Assembly: GCA_023653055.1 (NCBI GenBank)
Contig: JAMNXR010000002.1
Location: 62,001 to 126,000, forward strand
Direction of reading: 5' to 3'
DNA length: 64,000 nt
Origin: Burkholderiaceae bacterium
Lineage (GTDB): Bacteria > Pseudomonadota > Gammaproteobacteria > Burkholderiales > Burkholderiaceae_B
Shown here: positions 1 through 9,700 of the stretch, one piece after another
How the letters are laid out: every line of letters starts with the position of its first letter
Numbering within the stretch: position 1 is the first letter of the stretch
The notes under the pieces: generated by a model
The model's database searches: none
The model's input: the letters and a program-made list of their open reading frames with translations, nothing else
Told to the model about the DNA's origin: nothing
Made by a program: the position numbers and the translations under genes

Positions 1-68
1 AAGGAACATAGTGGGCATGTCGCAAGTGCTTCATTTCAAAAGCACAATAAAACATTCAGGAGATCGTT

Positions 69-1064
69 TTGAAAATATCCCGCCTAGGCTCTGCGCTGCC
101 CGCTTTATGTTCTTTAACACTCGCCTTGGGCGTACTGGGTGCCTCCGCCTCTGTATCGGCCCAAGAGTTCCCTAAAGGTCAGACCATCACGATCGTAGTG
201 GGTTTTGTACCCGGTGGCGGAACCGATACCGCTACACGGATTGTGGCGAAAGCTCTTTCGGCTAATTTAGGTCAACCCGTTGTCGTTGAAAACCGTGCCG
301 GAGCAGGTGGGGTGATTGCGACACAGGCGGTGGCTAATGCCAAGCCAGACGGCACGACTCTTTTGCTGGGTACGATTGGTCCAATGACTGTGTCACCCCA
401 TCTGATGAAGATGACGATTGATCCGCTCAAGGACCTCGCACCCATTACGATGGGCGTGAACTTTCCCAACGTTTTGGTGGTTCCACCCGAGTTAAAGGTG
501 AACTCTTTGGCTGAGTTGATCGCAGCAGCTAAAAAGGAACCAGGCAAGCTGACGTATGCGTCAACAGGTGTAGGCTCTGCGGCGCATTTGGCCGGTGAGT
601 TGTTTGCGCAGCGTGCCGGAGTGGAAATGATCCACGTGCCCTACAAGGGCGGAAGTGCAGCGATGCTTGATTTGCTGAGCGGTCGCATTGATGCGTATTA
701 CTCGACGCCAACGACAAGTATTCAGCATGTTCAGGCTAATAAGCTCAAGGCCTTAGCGACAACGGGTTTAAAGCGTACGGACCTGATGCCTGATGTCCCC
801 ACGATGGCAGAGTCTGGCTTCCCAGGCTTTAACGCGACCAACTGGTATGCGTTTGTGGCACCCGGCAAAACACCGGCCCCTATTCTCGATCGTTGGAACA
901 CTGAAATCGTCAAGGTACTCAACGATCCTGAAGTCCGTGCACAGCTCAATAAACATGGCCTGACCCCTGATCCCACCACGCGTCAGGAATTGGCTGACTT
1001 TATGGCCAAGGAGTCCGCAACCTGGAAAAAAGTCGTAACTGAGCGCAACATCAAGCTCGAATAA
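69..1064 (+). CDS. Bug-family tripartite tricarboxylate transporter receptor
   Basis: Periplasmic binding protein of the Bug (TctC-like) family, which captures carboxylates or other small organic ligands. The start is a TTG at 69; an AGGAGA at 58-63 with 5-base spacing supports it. A Sec signal peptide covers residues 1-31 (VSA before Gln32). Family motifs follow: the N-terminal VVGFVPGGGTDTATR ligand loop near residue 43, ENRAGAGG near 78, PDGTTLLLG near 93 and HVPYKGGSAA near 190. The 331-residue length is normal before processing. An MFS permease gene begins 8 bases after the stop, so the two are probably co-transcribed. No TctA/TctB membrane genes lie nearby, so the cognate transporter and ligand are unknown. 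Confidence 0.93.
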   Translation: MKISRLGSALPALCSLTLALGVLGASASVSAQEFPKGQTITIVVGFVPGGGTDTATRIVAKALSANLGQPVVVENRAGAGGVIATQAVANAKPDGTTLLLGTIGPMTVSPHLMKMTIDPLKDLAPITMGVNFPNVLVVPPELKVNSLAELIAAAKKEPGKLTYASTGVGSAAHLAGELFAQRAGVEMIHVPYKGGSAAMLDLLSGRIDAYYSTPTTSIQHVQANKLKALATTGLKRTDLMPDVPTMAESGFPGFNATNWYAFVAPGKTPAPILDRWNTEIVKVLNDPEVRAQLNKHGLTPDPTTRQELADFMAKESATWKKVVTERNIKLE

Positions 1065-1072
1065 ACGGCAGT

Positions 1073-2332
1073 ATGTCAGGTTCTTTTAGCAGCATGATGG
1101 CGTCTACACGCGCACCTTTTAAGGTGCGCAGTTTTCGCAATCAGTGGGCTGCCGATCTAGCGACCTCTTGGGCCTTAGAGATGGAGCTTATAGTGCTGGG
1201 CTGGTATGTACTGGTCGAGTCGGGCTCCGTGCTATTGCTGGTGATTTTTGGTGCCTTGCACTACACGGGTGCCTTGATTTCTCCATTTCTTGGTATCGCA
1301 GGTGACAGGGTCGGTTATCGCGTGCTCTTTATGTTGACCCGGGGACTGTATGCGTTGGCTGCAATGACGATTGCCATACTCGCATTTTTTGACAGCCTAA
1401 CCCCACTGAATGTCATTGTCATCGCGACTGTTGTCGGCATGATTCGTCCCTCTGATTTAATGATGCGCTATGCGTTGATTGGCCAGACGCAGCCAAGCGA
1501 TCAGCTGACCTCTGCCTTGGGTATTTCACGGATGACGTCAGACTCTGCGCGCGTCGCAGGTGCATTGGCAGGTGCGGGCATATTTGCACAATTCGGAATG
1601 ATCCCGGTCTATGTCTGTATCACCTTGCTGTATCTCATCAGTTTTTGTTTTTCTATGAGGGTCGCAGGTAAGCCCGCCCAAGTCATTGCGCACACCGCTC
1701 GTCCATCACCTTTTACAGATTTACAACACGCCTTTTCATACGTTTGGGGTAAGCCAGTCTTGCTTGGGTCGATGAGTATCGCTTTCCTTGTGAATTTTCT
1801 CGCTTTTCCGTTTTCGCTTGGTCTGTTGCCCTACATTGCCCGTACGGTCTATGAGGTCGGTCAGTCTGGTTTGGGTGTGTTAAGCGCGAGCTTCGCCTTT
1901 GGCGCTTTACTAGGGTCGCTGGTGCTGGGATCGAACCGCTTTTCTCTCGGTACGGGGCGAGCTTTATTGGTCGCGACGGGGATTTGGTTTGGACTGTTGA
2001 TGCTGTTTGGGCCCACTACGCATTTTGTATTAGGGGTCGCGCTTCTAATGTGTGCGGGTTTCGTACAAAGTATTGTTCTGGTCCCACTCGCAGCGGTGAT
2101 GTTGCGTGCGACTGAACCTCAGTACCGTGGTCGCATTATGGGTATGCGGATTTTGGCGATTTGGGGTTTGCCGGTTGGATTATTGATCGCAGGACCGCTA
2201 ATCGATACGCTAGGTTTTGTGTGGACAACTTTTTTATACACGTTGATGGGTGCGACCGCCACGTTAGCGATCGCACTCAAATGGCGTAAAGCTTTGTGGT
2301 GCCCATCAGCGCCCGCCAATCAACATGGCTAG
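1073..2332 (+). CDS. MFS transporter (MFS_3-like)
   Basis: Polytopic inner-membrane protein of 419 residues with about 12 hydrophobic segments, resembling the MFS_3 branch that contains EntS-type exporters. The loop after the second helix carries GDRVGYR, equivalent to the MFS motif A between helices 2 and 3. A second, weaker copy lies in the C-terminal half. The gene follows the Bug receptor by 8 bases and is probably in the same transcript. Substrate and direction of transport cannot be read from the sequence. No clear Shine-Dalgarno site precedes the ATG at 1073, so translation may be coupled to the upstream gene, or the start may lie at one of the internal Met codons near residues 8-9. 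Confidence 0.85.
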   Translation: MSGSFSSMMASTRAPFKVRSFRNQWAADLATSWALEMELIVLGWYVLVESGSVLLLVIFGALHYTGALISPFLGIAGDRVGYRVLFMLTRGLYALAAMTIAILAFFDSLTPLNVIVIATVVGMIRPSDLMMRYALIGQTQPSDQLTSALGISRMTSDSARVAGALAGAGIFAQFGMIPVYVCITLLYLISFCFSMRVAGKPAQVIAHTARPSPFTDLQHAFSYVWGKPVLLGSMSIAFLVNFLAFPFSLGLLPYIARTVYEVGQSGLGVLSASFAFGALLGSLVLGSNRFSLGTGRALLVATGIWFGLLMLFGPTTHFVLGVALLMCAGFVQSIVLVPLAAVMLRATEPQYRGRIMGMRILAIWGLPVGLLIAGPLIDTLGFVWTTFLYTLMGATATLAIALKWRKALWCPSAPANQHG

Positions 2333-2374
2333 CAGGCGCTTTAAACTGACTGACGTTTAGTCGCAATATCAGTC

Positions 2375-2668
2375 TCAGACGCCTTCGACGATACGGATAT
2401 CACGCTCTGCAGCGCCAGTGCCGAGTGCACGAATCGCCTCTTGGTACGCAGGGCTGTTGTAGGCCGCCAGTGCAGCATCAACACTTTCAAATTCAATCAG
2501 GACGGTGCGTTGCTTGACGCCTGCTTCTTTAATAGCGGCCGCTTCGTTACGGGCTAAAAATTTTCCGCCAGCTGCGGTGAGGGCGGGGCCTGCTAGCTTG
2601 GCGTAAGCCGCTAATGCTTCAGGGTTTGAAATAGAACGGTAGGCACTGATCCAATATGCTTTAGCCAT
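2375..2668 (-). CDS. DUF1330 domain protein
   Basis: Small cytoplasmic protein of 97 residues, nearly all of it one DUF1330 domain with the ferredoxin-like dimeric alpha/beta-barrel fold. Recognisable features are the start AKAYWISAYRSI, the central block VLIEFESVDAALAAYNSPAYQEA and the C-terminal RDIRIVEGV. Members are common beside catabolic genes but their biochemical role is unknown. It converges with the MFS gene ending at 2332 and diverges from the next MFS gene. A terminator-like hairpin lies in the divergent gap at 2781-2806. Confidence 0.85.
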   Translation of the reverse strand: MAKAYWISAYRSISNPEALAAYAKLAGPALTAAGGKFLARNEAAAIKEAGVKQRTVLIEFESVDAALAAYNSPAYQEAIRALGTGAAERDIRIVEGV

Positions 2669-2780
2669 GAGGGGTCTCTGTTTAAGTTTGGGTTGTTTCT
2701 AATTCAGTTGAGATGACACTATAGGCGTCTCTGCAAAAGAATGCTCTTTATGTTAGGGTTGATACCAATGCGAATAATAT

Positions 2781-2806
2781 AAAAAAATCCGACTGCTCGC
2801 TCGGAT
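2781..2806 (-). terminator. Terminator-like hairpin with T-run in divergent gap
   Basis: Read on the - strand, ATCCGA (2806-2801), an 8-base loop and TCGGAT (2792-2787) form a 6-bp stem followed directly by six T residues (2786-2781). It resembles a short intrinsic terminator, but it lies upstream of the DUF1330 gene rather than downstream of a - strand gene. It could stop antisense transcription from the MFS gene or act as a leader attenuator. The stem is short, so this is tentative. Confidence 0.35.
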
Positions 2807-2844
2807 CCTCGCTGTTGATAAATGTGGTCGCCCGGAGACAAACG

Positions 2845-4113
2845 GTGTTTGGCAAGAAGATTTTTTACGGCTGGAAAATGGTGTTTGCTGCAGCCTCGCT
2901 GCAGTTTATTCAGTCGATGATGCTGCATCAGGCTTTTGGAGCCTATGTCGCAGTCCTCATTCAGGACAAAGGATGGAGTAAAACCTCTGTCTCTGGCGCG
3001 TCGGCCATGATGTCAATGGAAGCGGCCGTGATTGGCCCGATTTTGGGCTGGTTTCTTGACCGGTTTGGCTCGCGAGGCGTAATAAAAGTCGGAGTCATTA
3101 TGTTTGGCATCGGCTTCATGCTACTGAGCCAAATTGACAGTTTATTGAGCTTTTATGGTGCAGTGATCGTGATTGCGATCGGCTCTTCAATGGCTGGATA
3201 CTTCCCCCTAAACGTAGGGGTTATTCAATGGTTTGAGAAAAAACGTGCACGCGCACTATCGATGGTGGGGTTAGGGCTCGCGCTGGGCGGTATGTTTGTG
3301 CCCGTCGTGGCCTGGAGTATTGAAAGCATTGGTTGGCGGGAGACCGCTTTTGGCTGCGGCGTACTGGCTATCGTAATCGGCTACCCGTTGGCCTGTGTTT
3401 TTCGTCGCCGGCCTGAGGATTTTGGTGAAACGGTCGATGGCCTGGGTGCACAGCGCGGCGCGGTTGACGTGTCAGGTGTTCAGCCCGAGACCAATGTGGA
3501 ACCCGAGTTTACGGCCAAACAAGCGCTCAGGACAAAGGCGTTTTGGCTGCTGTCGGCTGGTCACGGCGTGGCGCTAATCATTGTCACTGCCGTGAACACA
3601 CATGCCATCAATCATATGCGGATTTCCTTAGGATATACCATTGCCCAGGCGGCTTTTTACATCACACTCATGACCGGTTTTCAGGTGATTGGTGTATTGC
3701 TGGGTGGCGTATTGGGTGACAAATTACAAAAAAATAGGGTGGCGGCAGTCTGTATGACGATGCACATGGTGGGCATGTTGATGCTGACCTATGCGTTGGG
3801 ACCCGTGATGCTGGTGCTGTTTGCGGTATTTCATGGTTTGGCGTGGGGCATCCGGGGACCGTTTATGCAGGCGATTCGGGCGGACTACTTTGGAAGAAAA
3901 TCCATCGGCATGATTCTGGGCTTGTCTGCGATGTTGACGGCGGTGGGGCAGGTGTCTGGACCTTTGCTGGCAGGCATTATGGGTGATGCAACGGGCAATT
4001 ACGACCTCGGTTTTACTGTGCTGGCACTGATCGCGGGCGCCGGGACCTTTTTATTCTGGTTTGCCAAGCCACCCCCTCTGCCAGGAATGCCTGCGGGTGG
4101 CCAAGCAGCATGA
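2845..4113 (+). CDS. MFS transporter (oxalate/formate-antiporter or monocarboxylate type)
   Basis: Inner-membrane carrier of about 422 residues with 12 predicted helices, similar to the OFA/monocarboxylate group. The N-terminal FYGWKMVF, the GWFLDRFGSRGV motif-A loop and the C-terminal-half GGVLGDKLQKNR loop support the family. I place the start at the GTG at 2845 because a GGAG at 2834-2837 sits 7 bases upstream; the frame is open back to a TTG at 2815 without a comparable site. It lies between the divergent DUF1330 gene and the RND operon. The substrate is probably a small organic anion, inferred from the family only. Confidence 0.87.
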   Translation: MFGKKIFYGWKMVFAAASLQFIQSMMLHQAFGAYVAVLIQDKGWSKTSVSGASAMMSMEAAVIGPILGWFLDRFGSRGVIKVGVIMFGIGFMLLSQIDSLLSFYGAVIVIAIGSSMAGYFPLNVGVIQWFEKKRARALSMVGLGLALGGMFVPVVAWSIESIGWRETAFGCGVLAIVIGYPLACVFRRRPEDFGETVDGLGAQRGAVDVSGVQPETNVEPEFTAKQALRTKAFWLLSAGHGVALIIVTAVNTHAINHMRISLGYTIAQAAFYITLMTGFQVIGVLLGGVLGDKLQKNRVAAVCMTMHMVGMLMLTYALGPVMLVLFAVFHGLAWGIRGPFMQAIRADYFGRKSIGMILGLSAMLTAVGQVSGPLLAGIMGDATGNYDLGFTVLALIAGAGTFLFWFAKPPPLPGMPAGGQAA

Positions 4114-4145
4114 GGCTTTAAGTGTTTTTAGTCACATGGCTCAGT

Positions 4146-4151
4146 TATAAT
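4146..4151 (+). promoter_or_regulatory. Consensus -10 hexamer directly before RND operon start
   Basis: A perfect TATAAT ends 6 bases before the ATG at 4158. No convincing -35 box lies 16-18 bases upstream. If used, transcription would start at or next to the A of the start codon, giving a leaderless mRNA. That agrees with the absence of a Shine-Dalgarno site before this ATG. Confidence 0.35.
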
Positions 4152-4157
4152 CGCCAG

Positions 4158-5624
4158 ATGACTTATTTAAAAATTTTGGCCGCTCCTTTAGTGCTGTTTT
4201 TATCTGCCTGCATCACACTAGGGCCGGATTACGACCGCCAAGAATCGACAAAATGGGAAACTGAACCCCAAGTTTGGCAAGAACCTCTCCCCCATGAGGG
4301 TGAGCAGGTCACACTCGTGTCTTGGTGGGCACAGTTTAAAGATCCTGTATTGATTGAGCTTGTCGAGCAGTCACAAAAACAAAGCAACACCATGGCTCAG
4401 GCGGCCTTGCGTATCGCACAATCTCGCGCGTTATTAATCACGGCTGATGGCGCTGCTTTGCCTGTTTTAAACGCGACGGGGGGCGTATCTCGGGGCACCT
4501 ATCAATTGGGTGGTCCTGTCATTATCGCCACCACGACACAAGCGCAACTTCAGGCTGGCTGGGAAATCGACTTGTTTGGAGGCTTGGCACGCGCAAGCGA
4601 AGCTTCCCGCGCGCGCTTAGCCGCTCAAGTGGCAAACTGGCACGAGGCTCGGATTTCTGTGGCGGCCGATACAGCGAGTCTTTACACTAACTTTCGCGGA
4701 TGCGAGCAGCTTTCTCAACTTGCTGGCGCCGATGCGCAGTCGCGGGCACAGACAGCTCGGCTCACGCAGGAATTGGCACAGACTGGCTTTCAGTCACCCG
4801 CGGTTGCTGCGTTGGCACGTGCCAGTGCTGCCGAGGGCCAAAGCCGTGCGGTTGCGCAACGCGCCGAATGTGATTTGCTGATCAAGGCGATCGTCGCACT
4901 CACCGCCATTCCTGAACCTGAACTTAGAAGCCGATTAGCCAAAGGCACTCGGGTATTGCCTACGCCAGCCATGCCTGAAGTCAAGCGTATCCCTGCTCAA
5001 GTCTTGTTGCAACGTCCTGACGTCGCAGCGGCTGAGCGTGAGTTGGCTGCAGCGAGTGCAGACATTGGCGTGCGAGAAGCAGAGCGCTTTCCACGGCTAT
5101 CCTTGCTGGGCAATATCGGACCCTTGAGTTTTGAAACGGCTGTGGGATCGATCACCGCCACCTCTTGGTCGATTGGCCCTTCGCTGAGTTTGCCCATTTT
5201 TGATGGCGGCCGTCGGGCAGCCAACGTTGAAACTGCAAAGATTGCCTACGAAGTCGCGGCAACCCAATACAGGACCCAGGCACGGCGCGCCGTCAAAGAA
5301 GTTGAAGAGGCCTTGGTCCGACTCGATAGTCTTAATCAACGAGCCTCGGAAAGTTTGAAAGCCTCTAAGGGCTACCGCGAGTCACTTCAAGCGGCGCTAG
5401 ATCGTTACAAGTTTGGGTTGTCTAGCATCCTTGATCTAGAAGAAACGAGACGACTGTCTGTGAACGCAGACAACATTTTGGCGATTGTTCGACGTGAGCG
5501 TGTGAGTGCGTATATTGCACTTTACCGCGCGGTGGGAGGCGGCTGGGAGGCCAAGGATCTCGCTTCGGTCGTGCGCGCTGTGCAACAAAACCCAAGCGAT
5601 ATTTTGACAGGCAAGCTCCAATAA
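4158..5624 (+). CDS. RND efflux outer-membrane lipoprotein (NodT/OprM type)
   Basis: Outer-membrane channel component of a tripartite efflux pump, 488 residues from the ATG at 4158. A lipoprotein signal ends in the lipobox LSAC with Cys18 as the acylated residue, and GPDY follows as in OprM/NodT proteins. Two OEP domains follow, with the characteristic GWEIDLFGGLARASEASRA in the first repeat and PSLSLPIFDGGRRAANVE in the second. The frame extends upstream to a GTG at 4122, but the lipoprotein signal fits only the later start. It is first in an operon whose next gene overlaps its stop by one base, so it likely works with the adaptor and pump encoded downstream. Confidence 0.92.
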   Translation: MTYLKILAAPLVLFLSACITLGPDYDRQESTKWETEPQVWQEPLPHEGEQVTLVSWWAQFKDPVLIELVEQSQKQSNTMAQAALRIAQSRALLITADGAALPVLNATGGVSRGTYQLGGPVIIATTTQAQLQAGWEIDLFGGLARASEASRARLAAQVANWHEARISVAADTASLYTNFRGCEQLSQLAGADAQSRAQTARLTQELAQTGFQSPAVAALARASAAEGQSRAVAQRAECDLLIKAIVALTAIPEPELRSRLAKGTRVLPTPAMPEVKRIPAQVLLQRPDVAAAERELAAASADIGVREAERFPRLSLLGNIGPLSFETAVGSITATSWSIGPSLSLPIFDGGRRAANVETAKIAYEVAATQYRTQARRAVKEVEEALVRLDSLNQRASESLKASKGYRESLQAALDRYKFGLSSILDLEETRRLSVNADNILAIVRRERVSAYIALYRAVGGGWEAKDLASVVRAVQQNPSDILTGKLQ

Positions 5625-6742
5625 TGAAATCAATGACCCACTCAATTCGCGTTTGCTTATTGCGCCTGTCGATCATAGTAACGGGCCTAGCTGCTGTGAC
5701 GCCTTTGTCGCCAGTGTTTGCGCAAACGGGCCCAGCCCGACCTGCTTTAACCGTTTCTGTGACGCAACCCGTATTGACTGCGCTGCCTGCGACGATTCGC
5801 GCCAATGGCAATATTGCCGCCTGGCAAGATGCCTCTGTTGGGGCGCAGGTCGGCGGATTGCGTATTGCCGAGGTGCGGGTCAATGTCGGGGATCATGTCA
5901 AGAAAGGACAAGTGCTGGCGGTGTTTGCCAAAGACACAGTATTGGCGGATTTGGCGGTACAAAAAGCGCTCGAGTCTGAGGCTTTAGCAGCCCTTGCCGA
6001 TGCCGAGGCCAACGCCTCCCGTGCGCGTAGTCTAAAAACTTCAGGTGCATTGTCTGCGCAGCAGATTAGTCAGTATTTGACGGCACAACAGACTGCTGCC
6101 GCTCGGGTCGAAGCGGCGCGCGCGCATCGCCAATCCCAAGAGTTGCGTCTGACCTTCACGGAGGTGTTAGCCCCCGATGATGGGGTCATTTCAGCACGTA
6201 TGGCCAGTGTTGGCGCGGTGGTACCGCTAGGAGCAGAGCTTTTCAAAATGTTGCGACAAAATCGTCTCGAATGGCGTGCGGAAGTAGTGTCTGAAGAACT
6301 GAGCCGCATCAAGGTCGGTATGCCTGTTGATGTATTGCCTGCCAGTCTGCCTAAAGGGCTGCCTCCCATTGTTGGCAAGGTCCGTGTGATTGGGCCAACG
6401 GTAGATGCCCAAGCGCGTACGGCGATCGTGTATGTGGATTTACCCATTGCCTTGAATGATGAGCCACCCGTGCGTGCGGGGATGTTCGCAACCGGAGTCT
6501 TTAATCTCGGAGATAGTCAAGGCTTGACTGTTCCGCAAGAGTCCGTCGTGATGAGAGACGGCTTTAGTTATGTGTTTAAACTCGATGCCGCTAAGCGGAC
6601 TGAACAAACGCGTGTCCAGGTTGGGCGTCGCGTAGGCGCTCGCATCGAGGTCCTGGATGGACTGACCGCCTCGGATACGATTGTGGAGTCGGGCGCAGGC
6701 TTTTTGACCAATGGCGATTTGGTTTCGGTTGAGCGGCCATGA
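5624..6742 (+). CDS. RND efflux periplasmic adaptor (membrane fusion protein)
   Basis: Periplasmic adaptor of 372 residues linking the RND pump to the outer-membrane channel. A Sec signal peptide ends near residue 33 (VFA before Gln). The biotinyl-lipoyl half-motif GQVGGLRIAEVRVNVGDHVKKGQVL lies near residues 68-92, followed by an Ala-rich alpha-hairpin (about 105-165). The second lipoyl half (near 178-200), a beta-barrel and a membrane-proximal domain complete the HlyD/AcrA-like order. The start codon overlaps the previous stop by one base (TAATG) and the stop overlaps the pump start by four bases (ATGA), so the three genes are translationally coupled. Confidence 0.93.
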   Translation: MKSMTHSIRVCLLRLSIIVTGLAAVTPLSPVFAQTGPARPALTVSVTQPVLTALPATIRANGNIAAWQDASVGAQVGGLRIAEVRVNVGDHVKKGQVLAVFAKDTVLADLAVQKALESEALAALADAEANASRARSLKTSGALSAQQISQYLTAQQTAAARVEAARAHRQSQELRLTFTEVLAPDDGVISARMASVGAVVPLGAELFKMLRQNRLEWRAEVVSEELSRIKVGMPVDVLPASLPKGLPPIVGKVRVIGPTVDAQARTAIVYVDLPIALNDEPPVRAGMFATGVFNLGDSQGLTVPQESVVMRDGFSYVFKLDAAKRTEQTRVQVGRRVGARIEVLDGLTASDTIVESGAGFLTNGDLVSVERP

Positions 6743-9700
6743 ACTTTTCAGCCTTTTCTATTCGGCATCCGATTCCGGCGATTTTGCTGTTTATTTTGCT
6801 ATCGATCGCGGGTGTGTTGTCTTTCCGTGCGATCGGGGTACAGGACTTTCCTGATATTGAATTGCCGATGGTGACGGTTGAAGCAAGCCTGCCGGGTGCC
6901 GCACCTGCGACACTTGAGACGGAGGTTGCACGCAAACTCGAAAACTCGATTGCGACCTTGCAAGGCATCAAGAATATGTACACCAAGATTCTTGAAGGCA
7001 CGGTGGTGATTAATGTCGAATTCGTGCTCGAAAAGAATGCGATGGAAGCCGTTAATGATGTTAGAGATGCCGTGACACGCGTGCGGGCGGATTTGCCCTC
7101 TGATGTCCGTGACCCGACCATTTTGAGGACGACGACTGCAGGTCGGCCATTAATGACCTATGCGATTACTTCGTCCCGGTTGGACCAAGAGTCACTGTCT
7201 TGGCTGGTCGACAACACGATTGCGAAGCAACTTCTCACTGTGAATGGCGTCGGTCGCGTCAAACGCATGGGTGGCTTAAATCGAGAGATCCGAGTCGAGC
7301 TTGATCCTGCGCGGATGACGGCTTTGGGTGTGACGGCCGCCGATGTGTCGCGTCGACTGAGATTGATTCAGCAAGAAGCGCCGGGTGGACGAGGCGATAT
7401 CGGCGGGGCTGAGCAAGCCGTGCGAACAATCGCCATTGCTGAGTCTGCGCAAGACTTAGGCAAGATCGATCTGTCTTTACAAGATGGCCGTCGTGTGCGG
7501 TTAGATCAGATCGCGACTATTTACGATACGACTGCAGAACGCCGTTCGCTTGCACTCGTTGATGGTCAACCCGTTGTGGCGTTTGAAATTATGCGCAGCA
7601 AAGGCGCCAATGAGGTGACGGTTGCGCGCGATGTCCGACAAATCATTGATGGCTTGCAGGCAACGAACCAGGATGTTGCGTTTTCAGAGCAGATCGATAA
7701 CGTCAAGATGACCGAGGAAAACTTTGATGCCTCGATGAAGCTCTTATACGAAGGCGCGATTTTGGCAGTGTTGGTGGTGTGGTACTTTTTGCGAGACTGG
7801 CGCGCGACGATCGTTTCTGCTGCAGCACTGCCTTTGTCGATTCTCCCGGCTTTTCTCGGGATCTATTTATTTGGCTTTACGCTCAACATGGTCACCTTGA
7901 CCTCTTTAGCGTTAGTGGTGGGTATTTTGGTGGACGATGCCATCGTCGAAGTTGAAAACATTGCCCGTCATCTACAAATGGGTAAGACACCATTTCAGGC
8001 GGCCATGGATGCTGCCGATGAGATTGGTATGGCGGTAATCGCCACAACCTTTGCGTTGGTCGCGGTATTCTTGCCTACAGCGTTTATGGATGGGATACCT
8101 GGTAAGTTTTTCAAACAGTTTGGCTGGACCGCAGTGCTGGCGATTATGGCCTCTCTGGTGGTGGCGCGTTTGCTAACACCGATGATGGCTGCATATTTGA
8201 TGAAGCCTCTGGGCGTCAAGCATGCAGAGCCAAAGCCTGACAGCTGGGTGATGCAGCGTTATCTCAAACTGATGACGTGGTGTTTAAGCCATCGTCTCAT
8301 CACGATTATTCTTGCCTTAGTGTTTTTTGTAGGCTCGCTTGCCTTAGTGCCACTGCTACCCAAAGGCTTCGTGCCGCCGGCAGATCGGGGGCAAACCATG
8401 GTCAATATTGAGCGTGCTCCTGGCAGTACGCTCGAAGACACTATACGCGCAGCCGAGTCGGCCAAAGAAAAACTTTCCCAAGTTCCCGAAGTTCGCCGTG
8501 TGTTTAGCTCGGTCGGGGGAGGGGTCTCGGGTGATGTGTTTGCGCGTGGCTCAGCAGCTGAAGTGCGTAAGGCTACATTGACGGTGACGCTCAGTCATCG
8601 CTCGGAGCGTAGTAAGAACCAGCAAGAAGTCGAGGCAGATATCCGACGCGTGTTGGCACTTGAACCAGGCGTGCGGATTACCGTGGGTCCTCAGGATGCC
8701 GGTGCGAAAATGCAAATTGTGCTGCAAAGTGAGGATCCTGTTGCCTTGGGTAAGGCTGCACAAGCCGCTGAGCGTGATTTGCGGACTTTAAAAGATGTGG
8801 GTGGCGTCACCTCTTCTGCGAGTCTTGTGCGACCAGAGTTGATTGTGCGGCCTAATTTTGCGCGTGCGGCCGATCTTGGCGTGACAGCACAAAGCATTGC
8901 CGAAACTTTGCGGGTAGCGACCAGTGGCGATTATGACGTCAGTTTGGCCAAGCTTAATCTCGCCGAGCGACAGATCCCGATTCGTGTCAAGCTTCCTGAT
9001 GCGACACGGACAGACATTGCTGCGTTGGAGCGATTGATGGTGCCTGGACGCTATGGTCCTACGATGCTGGGTAATGTCGTGACGTTTACGATGGATAGTG
9101 GTCCGGCTCAGATTGACCGGCTTAATCGTAGTAGAAATGTGATTTTGGATGTGGAGTTGGGGGGGCGCCCGCTTGGTGAGGTATTCGCCGAGGCGATGGC
9201 TTTGCCGAGTTTGAGTGCTTTGCCTCCGGGCGTCACCTTGGCCGAGTTGGGCGACACAAAAGAAATGCAATCACTGTTCGCAAGCTTTGGTTTGGCGATG
9301 CTGATCGGGCTGTTATGCATCTATATGATTCTGGTGCTGTTATTTCACGACTTTTTACAGCCCATCACGATTCTGGGAGCGTTGCCACTTTCAATCGGCG
9401 GTGCATTCATCGGCTTGTTGCTGACAGGTAAAAGTTTTTCAATGCCGTCACTCATCGGACTGCTGATGTTGATGGGTGTGGTGACTAAAAACTCGATCCT
9501 GCTTGTAGAGTATGCCATCACGGCCAGGCGTCACGGAATGTTGCGTACCGAGGCCTTGATTGACGCTTGCCACAAGCGGGCGCGACCGATCGTGATGACC
9601 ACGATTGCGATGACGGCAGGCATGATACCGATCGCGATTGGTTGGGGCTCGGATCCGAGTTTCCGCTCGCCGATGGCGATTGCCGTGATTGGTGGCTTGA

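Noticed and set aside
6591-7121. 176-residue frame on the - strand across the RND adaptor/pump junction
   Set aside because: It is Ser/Thr-rich without motifs and opposite two well-supported overlapping genes.
8788-9270. 160-residue frame antisense to the RND pump
   Set aside because: No hydrophobic or domain pattern; shadow of a conserved gene.
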